A stretch of 64,000 nt of DNA from Notamacropus eugenii. Taxonomy: Eukaryota; Chordata; Mammalia; Diprotodontia; Macropodidae. The first letter of the stretch is position 1, and each line of letters begins with the position of its first letter. Both the position numbers and the translations under genes were made by a program. Below the pieces are notes generated by a model. The model searched no databases, was not told where the DNA came from, and saw nothing but the letters and a program-made list of their open reading frames with translations. Location of the stretch: NCBI RefSeq assembly GCF_028372415.1, contig NC_092875.1, positions 193,046,372 to 193,110,371 of the forward strand, written 5' to 3'. Below are positions 55,246 to 64,000 of the stretch, one piece after another.

Positions 55246-57340
55246 ATCAAAGTCACAGAATATAAAATAAACCAACAAAATCATTAGCGTTTCTGTATAT
55301 TATTAACAAAATCTGGCAGGAAAAGAGAGAAAGGGAAATTCTATTTAAGATAACTATTCATGGTATAAAATACTTGGGTGTCTAAGCACCAAGACACACT
55401 CAGGAATTCTATATAGAATTACAAAAGACTATTTGCACAAATAAAAATATATTTAAATAATTGGAGAAATATTAGTTGCTTGTGGGTAAACTGAGAGAAA
55501 GTCAAAATGACAATATTACTTTATTTATCTATTTATTCATTCAATGCCACACCAATCAAGCGACCAAAAGATTGTTTTTTAAAGTGAGAAGAAATTATAA
55601 CATTAATTTGTAGGGGGGAAAGGATCAAGAATATCAAGGGAATTAATGAAAAAGAGGGGAAGAAAGGGGGTCTAGCAGTACCATATCTCAAACCATGTTA
55701 CAAGCCCAGAATCATCCAAACAATTTGGTACTGATTAAGAAATAGAAAGATTCATTAGTAAAACAAATTAGGTACACAATATACACAAGTTAATAAGCAC
55801 AGTAGCCCAGAATTTGATAAACCAAAGATCCCAGATATTGGAGCAAGAACTATTAGACAAAAACTACTGGCCAAATTAGAATGCAATCAGCTAAAAACTA
55901 CGTATAAATCAATATCTCACACCATATACCAAGATGAGTTCCAGAGGAGTATATTTTCTAGATATAAAATGTAATATCATAAATGAATTAGATTTGCACA
56001 AAAGAAATTTCCTGTGAGGTAGATAAAAGTTCATAGGATGTGTAATGAACAGTTTTGATTACATAAAATTAAAGTTTTTGCACAAACAAAATCAATGCAG
56101 CTAAAATTAGAAAAGAAGTAGGATATCGGAAAGAAGGGAAATCTTTGCAGCAAGTTTCTCAAGACTCTCATATCTAAAATATGTAAGAAACTGGTCCAAA
56201 TTTGTAAGAATAAGAGTCATTCTTCAATTTGTAAATGCTCAATGATGACAGTAGTTTTCACAGGAAGAAATTCAAGTTATAGATGATTATGTGAAAAAAT
56301 GCTCTAAATCAGAGATGCCAATCATGAAACACTCTTGAGAGAAGCTGGAAGCATATTAAAATATAATTGGGAGGTACATAGAAGAATAAATAAAAATGCA
56401 ATAAAACATAGATAACATTACAGTTTAACACTAAGTTAATATTTGACCTGCAGTGATCTTTATATAGGAATTAATGGCCCTCATTTCTATTTGAGTTTGA
56501 CATCATTGCTTTCAATCACTACTAATTATAGAAATGCAAAGGAAAACAATGCCGGGATACCTCACACCCATCAAATTGGCAAAGTTGACAAAAAGGAAAC
56601 TGAGAAATGTAGGAGGGACTATGGGAAAAAATGAATATATTAATGCACTATTTGTGGTGTTGTGAACTAGTCTAGCCATTCTCAGAAGCAAATTGGAACT
56701 ATATTAAAAAACTACTAAAGTATGTCTAGCCCTTAAACTATCAATACTGCTAGAGGTCTATATCCCAAATGGATCAAGAAAAGGGCAAAAGGACCCATAT
56801 ATACAAGAATATTTATAGCAGTATGTTTTTGTGTTGGTTAAAAATTAGAAATCTAGAATGACCTATCAATTGAGAAAGACTGAACAAGTTATGGTATGTG
56901 TATATCACTGTGCTATAAGAAATGATGTAAGATGTGCTTTTAGAGAAATACGGGAAGACTCAAATGACCTAATCCAAAGTGAAGTGAACAGAGACAAAAG
57001 AATAATTTATAGTATAACAGCTCTGTTGTAAAGAGGAACAACTTTAAAAGGCTCAAGAACTCTGATTAACACAATAACCAATCACAATTTTAAAGAATAT
57101 ACATGGATGATGGAACATACTATCCACCTTTAGAGAGAGAGCTGACTCAGAATGCAGATCAGGGCTTTTCTTGTTTTCTTTTTGAACATGGCTAATGCCA
57201 GAATTTGTTATGCTTGACTATACAGATTTGTAAAGGGTTTTGTTTTTCTACTTTCTCAGTGGGTGGAAGGAGAGTTGGGAAGAGGAGAATTAATGGCTGA
57301 AAATAAAATGAAATTGAATATTTTTAAAAAGCTAATTGAT
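55246..57340 (+). mobile_element. L1 ORF2 C-terminal part and 3' UTR
   Basis: 'ttctgtatattattaacaaaatc', 'aatacttgggtgtctaagc', 'ccaaccattctcag'-like words and GAACAAGTTATGGTATGTGT track L1 ORF2 after the RT, then 'gaacatggctaatgccag' and 'ttgactatacagatttgtaa' the 3' UTR. Decayed in all frames. Confidence 0.75.
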
Positions 57341-57660
57341 GTTGATTGGTTAATTGATACTGGGGAAAGGTCAGCTGGTTCATATTGAGGTGATTATGGT
57401 ATTGATTATAGTTCTTACAACCTTCAAAGTTATTTCTCTTTATAGTGTTGTTGTTTTCATATAAATTATTCTCACAGCTCTGCTCATTCATTTTTTATCA
57501 ATTTATAAGTTTTCAAAATTATTCCTTTTAAAAATAACAATATTATAATATAAATAGTTTTTATAATTCTTATGTCACTCTGTTTAACTTCATATAAGTC
57601 TTTCCATGTCTCTTTGAACTGTGATCAATATTGTTATCATTCATGATTCAATAGATGATA
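57341..57660 (-). mobile_element. L1 3' fragment, antisense
   Basis: 'tctcacagctctgctcattc' and 'catataagtctttccatgtctc' match reverse L1 3' words seen at 47.3-47.9 kb. Confidence 0.5.
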
Positions 57661-58045
57661 AAAACTCCTGACAGAGAGATGATAGATTTAGGGTGCAAAA
57701 TGAGAAATACATATTTTTGACCTACATCCAATGAGGGAATTTGCTTTGCTTGACTGTATTTTGGGGGCAAGGATTCTACTTTTCTTTCCTCTTTTTTCAA
57801 AGGTGGAGATGGTGGGGGGAGAGAAAATAGATTTATACTGATTTTAAAATGTCTTTAAAAATAGTTGGTGGGTGCTACAGATTTTAAATGTTGAATGCAT
57901 TTTTAGATGAGGTCATTAAATTGATAAATTTTATTTAATTGTTTTACTTTGTTTCAAGAGAATGGGGTGGTAGGGAGCGGAGTGATCCATAAATATTTGT
58001 TATGTGAAAACGAAACACATCAGTAAAACTTTAAAAAAAAAAAAA
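57661..58045 (+). mobile_element. L1 3' UTR with poly-A
   Basis: 'gagggaatttgctttgcttgactg' and AGGTGGAGATGGTGGGGGGA resemble the L1 3' UTR. The block ends in a run of A at about 58031-58045. Confidence 0.6.
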
Positions 58046-58249
58046 GGTATTGAGGGAACTGCAAGGAATTGAGGTCAGATGATGCTGGAAAAGCACATTG
58101 GATGAGGGTCTATAAACAACAGTACGAAACCACCCCAAGCCTCTCAGTTACCCCCACAGAACATTTAAAGAAGAAGCAATATTTTCCTAAAGTTGCCAGT
58201 TGGAGCATGGTTTGGCACAGTAATCCCAGAACCTAGTGTGCAAGTCTCA

Positions 58250-58395
58250 TATACATACTGGTTTTCCTCCTCGTTATAACATAAGCTCCTTGAGAAGAAA
58301 TACTGTTTCATTCTCTGCATTTGTGTGTCTGGTGCCCAGCACAGGGACTGGTACATAGGAGGAAATGAATAAATGCTTGTTGATTGATTGTTATC
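58250..58395 (+). repeat. L2 3' end
   Basis: ATAAGCTCCTTGAGAAGAAA, 'gtgcccagcacagggactgg' and 'gaataaatgcttgttgattg' match the L2 tail. Confidence 0.85.
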
Positions 58396-58499
58396 TGAAG
58401 GAATAGAAGATACCAAAGACACTGAAAAAAATTACCAAAAAATGAGAAAAATATCAATAACTATAATGCCCATGGCTACTACGTCATCAATATAATATT

Positions 58500-58740
58500 T
58501 TCATAAGAATAATCTATGCCTGACAAGAACAACCTTAATGAGGCATCAGAAGAACATAGCTAGGCTTTTAGAAAAGATATTTCATAGCAAACTAACTTTA
58601 TACAACTGACTAAGAGATAAAGCAAGATCTATATTTTGCTTGTTATTTTTTTACTATAAAAAAGCGTTTGATTCAGTAGCCTTCGAGACTCTCCTCTAAG
58701 TGCCTTCTGTGCATTTTAAAATCAGTATTCCTTCAAAAAA
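58500..58740 (+). mobile_element. RTE-type LINE reverse-transcriptase fragment
   Basis: A plus-strand frame at about 58648-58683 reads FYYKKAFDSVAF, the RT motif A of RTE-like LINEs (aromatic-DYxKAFD type, with the first Asp replaced). The frame closes soon after. The sequence on to about 59000 is not identified. Confidence 0.6.
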
Positions 58741-59084
58741 TATTACAGCAGAGAAAACCATGGCTGAGAATCCTCTGGTCATTTACATCATTTGAGGTAT
58801 GAATTGTCAGAACCACACACTTTGCAAAAGCTGTTGGCCACCATCATCAGGGAGGTTCTGTGCAGGGTCCAAGACAAGGAAGGAGTGAGTTCTTGTAGAA
58901 GGTGAAGTTCTCCAGATTTGGGATTACATCAAATCCTAGAATTTTTAGATGAAGTCACTTCTAAATGCCTTCTAAATGAAATCAGTAATCACTCTAAGAG
59001 TCTGGCCTAACTATCCACACAGGAAAAACAAAGTAATTGGAAAATGTCATTTATAGACTGTGCCGCATTCTAAGTTAAATGGAA

Positions 59085-59405
59085 ATCTAGCTGTCCCCCA
59101 TGCCTAGAATGCTATATCTCCTACACTCTAATTACTGGCCTCCTTTAAGCCCCAACTAAAATCCTACCACCTACAGGAAGCCCTCCCCAAGCTCTCTTAA
59201 TGTCAGTCCCTTCCCTGTATTAATTATTTCCTATTTATCCTATATAGAATTCTCTTTGTATATATTTATTTGCTTGTTGTCTCTCCCATTAGATTATAAG
59301 CTCCTTGAGGGCAAGGACGGTCATTTGCCTCTTATTGTATCCCCAGAACTTAGTACAGTGACTGGCACATAGTAGGTGCTTTAAAAGATGTTTATCAAAT
59401 TGATT
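59085..59405 (+). repeat. L2 LINE 3' end, well preserved
   Basis: CCCATGCCTAGAATGCTATA, 'cccaactaaaatcctaccacc', TTATAAGCTCCTTGAGGGCA and CTGGCACATAGTAGGTGCTT follow the L2 3' order almost without gaps. Confidence 0.92.
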
Positions 59406-59409
59406 TGAA

Positions 59410-59605
59410 ATAGTATGGTACAAGGGGATGTTGGATTTGGAAGTAAAGGGATCAGAACCCAATTCTGATTTGCATCCCAACTTTGCCACTCAATGTCTGT
59501 GTGACTGGGCAAATCATTTGAGGTCTCTGACCTCATCTTTCCAATCTGTAAAGTGAAGGGATTGGATTAGAGTGCCTTCTGACTCTAAATCTCTGATTCT
59601 GTGAC
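59410..59605 (+). repeat. MIR-family SINE
   Basis: 'ccaactttgccactcaatgtc', 'gtgactgggcaaatcatttg' and 'tctgactctaaatctctgattc' are plus-strand MIR. Confidence 0.8.
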
Positions 59606-59929
59606 AACTTATGAGCCTGTTTATTGATATATGTAAACATATAAAAATAAAAACTTTGAGCATAGTATTTATTTGTATTTAAGCTTGAATATATTTGTAT
59701 GCTGTTCATGTGTATGTGCATGCATGTGTGCATGTACTGATTGACAAGCTCTATCATGTCACTTCCTCTTCTTCAACTATATCCCATCACTGTCTGCTTC
59801 TTGCTCTTGCCTTAGAAACACTAATCAGATAAAAATAAGCGATCATTGATGGTGGAAAGGGAATGACAACTGATTTGTAAGTTTATTTGTGATTCCTGCT
59901 ACCCATTCACTAGAACAAAACTCCCTTCC

Positions 59930-60065
59930 TTGCTACCTCTCTCTATATATGTGTTGAAAGATAATACATTATCTCTTAGTAGAATGTAAGATCCTTAGGG
60001 CAGGGACTGTCTCCCTTTTGCCTTTGTATTCCCAGTGGCTTGCATTGAACTGTTTGTTCATTCTT
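59930..60065 (+). repeat. L2 3' end
   Basis: 'gtaagatccttagggcaggg' and 'ttgtattcccagtggcttgc' match the L2 tail. Confidence 0.75.
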
Positions 60066-60184
60066 GTTTCATTCAGCTTACCTGGAGAAAAGAACTAGTT
60101 ACTGATGGAAAGTATGCAGGTAACTGGGATTTCTTATATCTCTTTGCCTGACCTTCCTTTGTCACTACATTTTCTTCTTTCCAC

Positions 60185-60300
60185 CCAGTAAACATTGAAT
60201 GATTAAGTACCCGCCATGTACAGTTCACTATGCTAGGTGCTAAGCATAGAACAATTAAAAGGAAGTAGTTCCTTCCCTCAAAGAGCTTGTGCTCTATTAA
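60185..60300 (-). repeat. L2 3' end fragment
   Basis: 'taagtacccgccatgtacag', CTATGCTAGGTGCTAAGCAT and 'ccctcaaagagcttgtgctc' match reverse L2. Confidence 0.7.
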
Positions 60301-60317
60301 TTTGAATTCATATTACA

Positions 60318-60375
60318 TTCTTATACTCCCTAGTAGACTGGAAGATCTTGAAGAGCAGGGACTTTGTCATTTGTT
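60318..60375 (+). repeat. Short L2 tail fragment
   Basis: 'ctggaagatcttgaagagcagggac' resembles the L2 tail. Confidence 0.4.
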
Positions 60376-61214
60376 GTCTGAGATTTTTAAATTCAAATTT
60401 GTTGGATTAGCAAAGTAAATGAAAGATTTATTCCTTACCTCTTGCCCATTATACATCGCTGCTTCTGGGGAGATAATGACTGCTATAAGACCCTTTAAGA
60501 GTCTTGTCTTTAAAATGAAGAGGAGGAATAAATAGCTGGTTTTCGCACTGGAATCATAAGCTAAATAAAATATCACAGACATAGTAAAACCTTGCTGAAC
60601 TATAAAACACTACATAGACTGCAACTGCATTGAGGCAAAAAAGAAATTTCTGCCCAAGTAACCACGCAAAACGTGAACCACTAAGCAGGAAAAATAAACA
60701 CTTAGGTGTGACGGCCCATATTAGATTTAAGAACGGCTTTAAATAAACAAATGCATTTCCTCTTCCCCACTACGCACTGGCGATGCTTGTAATTGTTGTT
60801 CAAGATGCACCCCATCACCATATGCATCTCCAGTGTTCATCAAATCACATAGAATTTATCATGAAACAAATCACTTTCAAGTGACTGTCTCAGACATTTA
60901 CGCAAAATGGAATTCAAAGTAGAATCAAAGGCTTTTCCAGTGGTTCTCACAAAGGTGGCCACTATGCTCAAAAGTCACGAGCAAATAGTTTACTTTGGTT
61001 GCGGTCTGGGTACTTTTTAGCGAACACTTTTTAACTTCAAATTTGAACCTCATTAAAAAGTACAAAAACAATATACCCAATTATGGTCATATTTATCCAC
61101 ACAAAATCTCTATCATTGAAAGCTGGGGTGAGGGGAGAAGAGGCAGTTTCTTTTAAATAAGTAGAAATAGTAGAGGCTGGTGATTCATGGGATCTTTTGT
61201 CCCCAAAGTTTCAA
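60376..61214. other. Repeat-poor stretch, candidate conserved noncoding element (60400-61080)
   Basis: About 700 bp without recognised repeats, with unusual retained CpGs ('gtgacggcccatattag', 'ctacgcactggcgatgc', 'tttacgc', 'agtcacgagc', 'tagcgaac') in a CpG-poor window, plus ATGCAT and AACCAC-type words. There is no open frame beyond 71 codons. Confidence 0.4.
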
Positions 61215-61385
61215 GACTAAAGAGGATTCTGGCCTTGGCTCTGCCACTAACCAGATGTATACATTTTGGTGCAAATCACTTCAATTCTCTTGGTCTTCAA
61301 TTTCCTGATTTTTTTTTTAAATGAGTAAAATGGACTAGATGACCTCCCAAGACTCCTTTTATTCATAAGATTCTATGATTATATG
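61215..61385 (+). repeat. MIR-family SINE
   Basis: GGCTCTGCCACTAACCAGAT, 'gtaaaatggactagatgacc' and 'cataagattctatgattat' are plus-strand MIR. Confidence 0.8.
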
Positions 61386-61399
61386 ACTACTGCCTTACA

Positions 61400-61785
61400 A
61401 GATTTAATAACCTAGATAAGGCCATAAGTCACATACATAAGCTGAAGACAACTTACTTCAATTATATGAAGGACTGTCAGATGAAGGAAGGATTAGATTT
61501 ATTCTATTTGGCCCTAGAGAACAGAACCAAAAGAAATGAGTGGAAGTTATAAAATGTACATTAGGCTTGATATAAGGAAAATTTTCCTAAGAATCAGAGC
61601 TACCCAAAGGTGGAATCAGCTGCTTTAATAGGTGATGGATTCTCCTCCTTGCGGGCTATCCAAGGATGAATGACAGTCCATCTCATTTGTTAGAGTGGGA
61701 ATCCTTTCAATTCTGGGTTGCACTAGATGGCTGCTGAGGTACCATTTCAATTCTGTGAGGTTGTGAATAACAATACAAAGTTATA
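61400..61785 (+). mobile_element. CR1/L3-type LINE 3' end
   Basis: 'ggattagatttattctatttggcc', 'cttgatataaggaaaattttcc', AAGGTGGAATCAGCTGCTTT and 'gggttgcactagatggctgctgagg' follow the order of the CR1 3' end (conserved also in bird CR1), finishing near 'caattctgtgaggttgtg'. Confidence 0.75.
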
Positions 61786-62690
61786 CATGATTAATTGTCA
61801 AAATGAGTGATGATGATATTCTGCAGAAGCTCTGAAAAGGGGGATGACAATATAAGCTCACGGCTAAACAAGGTCTCATGGAGAGGATTGGAGCTGAGCT
61901 AGACTGTGAATAATGGGGAGGATTTGGATAGGTGGAGAAAAGACCTTCCAGGCAGGAAAAATAGCATGAGGAAGGAAAAAGCTAACCCTGACATAACTAT
62001 GCCTCTCCAGCTTCCTGCTAAACACAGATACTAAAGGGTACTCATCTCAGAGACTCAGGAGTAAGATAAGACCCCCACCTATGGACACACTAAGATCACC
62101 ACCACAGATAGTCATCAACCAGAGTCAGGAAATAAGAGTTTTATGACCTTAGTCATAAAAGGCCAGGAAAAATCCTATAATATCAAGCTAAAAGGCAAAA
62201 GGGATGGCAGACCACTACTTTATCTCCCTTTCCTTTGTACCCAACTTAAAATAGCTGTGCAAAGTGTACAGTTAGCCCCTAAGTCATGGGTCAACTGGAT
62301 TTGTCTCTAGACAAATGGCCAATTGGAACAAGAATATTAATCCTTTTCCTCCCCAGAAATTCAGAGACTAATCCACAAGTTATCTGCTTCACATGACTCA
62401 TAATGTGAATCATGATGGACATTAATGGACAGATTCAGGTATGCACAAGATGCAGAGAAATCATATATAAGGAAACCTAAGAGAGGAAGACACCAGCAGG
62501 TAGGGAAACCAGGAAAGGCCTCCCGGAGTAAATAGTATGACAAGTACTCCTCTCTCTCCCTCTTTACACTTCCCATACTTGTAACTATACTTTAGAGGGT
62601 GCATGAATGCACTTACTAACTGGATTACCATCTTACATATTGCAAGTGATTTAATAGATTCACATTGGATTTTCATGTTGTTGTTTTCAC
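61786..62690. other. No gene; one old repeat fragment, rest unassigned
   Basis: 61860-61985 (AGACCTTCCAGGCAGGAAAA) resembles the uncertain ancient repeat at 3655-3745. The remainder (62000-62690) is unique-looking, with a 'catatataagg' TATA-like word near 62463 that alone does not support a promoter or LTR call. Confidence 0.3.
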
Positions 62691-64000
62691 TTTAGAAGTA
62701 TAAACACTTGGCAAACTGAAGCCCATGATTTACAAATATCATTCTTTATTTGGCGAATGTAGAAACAAACAAGAAGTTGGCATGCCGAAAACCCAAAGGA
62801 AGAGAGTTAGGTCTCTGCTATTTTATGTTTTGCAGAAAGGAAATGAATGGCCAGGAGCCTGGCTTGTTCCTTTCATCCTGTCTCCCGAATGCAGTTTTTT
62901 TCCCAATAATTTAATAACATTCACAGGGATATTAGATTAATTGGATTTTAATTCCGAATGACTGTGAAAGCAGAGAAATGAGTCACCAGCACATACTAAT
63001 GAGAAGATCTATTAAGGATCCTTCTCTGATAGACACATGCAGAAGGGTTATAAATATTTCATATTCAATTAATTGAATTTTGCCCCCTATATATAGGACA
63101 GTGCCCTGAAACGTCAGTCAAACAAGACCAGAGGAAGCACAAGGGGAAAAAAGAAGAGACAGAAAGAAATTCATAGCTTCTTCGAAATAACAATAACGTT
63201 GCCACTCCATTTTCTCCTCCCTCCCTTTCAGTCACCAAAACCTCTAGTCCCCATCCAAGCAGACCCCCTGCCAGTCCACATGGGGCCTGCCTATAGGAGT
63301 TGGAAGCTTTTAAACCAACTGCAGCTGGTTCCATACGGTGGGGAAATTAATGTTAATTAATCAGAAAGCAGTTTTATACAAGACTGTGTGCAGAAGGTTA
63401 TTCAAGTCCTGCTGCAAATAGATTTATAGGTGTAATTGCCATGTTGAATGACCCTCTGTAAACAGGCTCATTAAACTGGCCATCAGTCAAAAAGTCTAAT
63501 TGAAGCCCCGCAGTCGCCTGCAATCGGGAACATGTGGCTTTTGATAAACAAAGCTAGTCCACAACAGCATGCTCTCTGGAAGGCTTAGATAGGACTGCTG
63601 GCCATCCTTCAGGTGGACCCAGCTTCTCCTGGCTTCTGCAGTTCATTATCTCTGCAGGAAACAAGAAGAAAGCTGTCTACCTATCTATGTGCCCCGTCCC
63701 TCCCTTCCTCTTTGCCAATTCCATGAGACAACACAGCAGGTTAGTGCAACAAGAACTAAGCTAAAACCCCAAGGCTAGCAGGGAAAGAGGATTTGTACAG
63801 AAGTATGAATCACCATGATATGGTGCCATGTTTTACTGACAACATGGACCTGGCTGGGCAGGAACAACTGGTCAAACTTCCATAGGGAAGAGAGTTGCAC
63901 AGCCACTGAAAAAATTCTACATACAAAGACAATTCCCCTATTTTTCTTTGACCCACCCCTAACTCAGAGGATAAAGTAAACATCTTTTCCCAATAATATT
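62691..64000. other. Repeat-poor stretch, candidate conserved noncoding element (62700-63650)
   Basis: No repeat is recognised for about 1.3 kb, the longest such run in the window. It contains a near-perfect 18-bp palindrome AACCAACTGCAGCTGGTT (63313-63330), TTAATGTTAATTAATCAG (63348-63365) and TTTATAGGTGTAATTGCC (63423-63440). Function is inferred only. Confidence 0.4.

Noticed and set aside
58741..59000. Possible processed gene fragment (frame reading FAKAVGHHHQGGSVQ)
   Set aside because: No known protein recognised; the frame is short and adjoins RTE sequence.

Overview
The window is nuclear DNA from a mammal, almost certainly a marsupial. The diagnosis rests on the repeats: tRNA-headed SINEs that open with a GGCAGCTAGGTGG-type head and end in RTE/BovB-like tails, a HAL1-type half-LINE (ORF1 without ORF2), marsupial-style L1 3' ends, many L2 and MIR copies, and a BovB-class RTE fragment. 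The species cannot be fixed from the sequence. I find no functional protein-coding gene. The longest open frame is 165 codons with no recognisable domain, and every frame with a recognisable protein signature belongs to a decayed retrotransposon.

Layout. 1-13 kb: scattered MIR, SINE and short L2 pieces, two hAT DNA-transposon fossils (1.16-1.39 kb and 9.81-10.0 kb, the latter with an 8-bp target duplication), and a 7SL (SRP) RNA pseudogene at 8.4-8.6 kb. 13-17.5 kb: two nested pairs of inverted repeats, the outer pair about 450 bp per arm and roughly 95% alike where compared by hand, plus a BovB fragment and an L2 piece. 17.5-24 kb: microsatellites, MIRs, an L1 3' end and single-copy-looking sequence. 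24.5-26.2 kb: two copies of an unclassified dispersed repeat, one inside an L2; a third copy lies at 38.2-38.6 kb. 27-29.6 kb: a long L2 on the minus strand. 32.8-35.2 kb: a long L2 on the plus strand that keeps the reverse-transcriptase YADD motif. 35.4-36.4, 42.6-42.8 and 47.3-50.1 kb: antisense L1 pieces. 41-46 kb: two probable LTRs, an RTE insertion with a target duplication, and a hAT fossil. 51-58 kb: a tRNA SINE with a perfect 15-bp target duplication, a HAL1, and a rearranged L1 with an inverted RT block. 58-64 kb: RTE, L2, MIR and CR1 pieces, then mostly repeat-free DNA.

Several stretches (about 4.8-5.75, 6.6-7.1, 23.88-24.09, 39.7-40.16, 43.95-44.22, 60.4-61.1 and 62.7-63.65 kb) contain no repeat I recognise and are rich in homeodomain, SOX, GATA and E-box-like words. 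They are candidates for conserved noncoding elements, so the window may be intergenic or intronic DNA beside a developmental gene. That is inference, since no alignment could be run.

No CRISPR array, operon or new coding system is present. The most unusual items are the nested inverted duplications, the three-copy unclassified repeat, and the nested insertions with readable target-site duplications. Repeat family names come from memory of consensus sequences and the element edges are approximate unless a target duplication fixes them.
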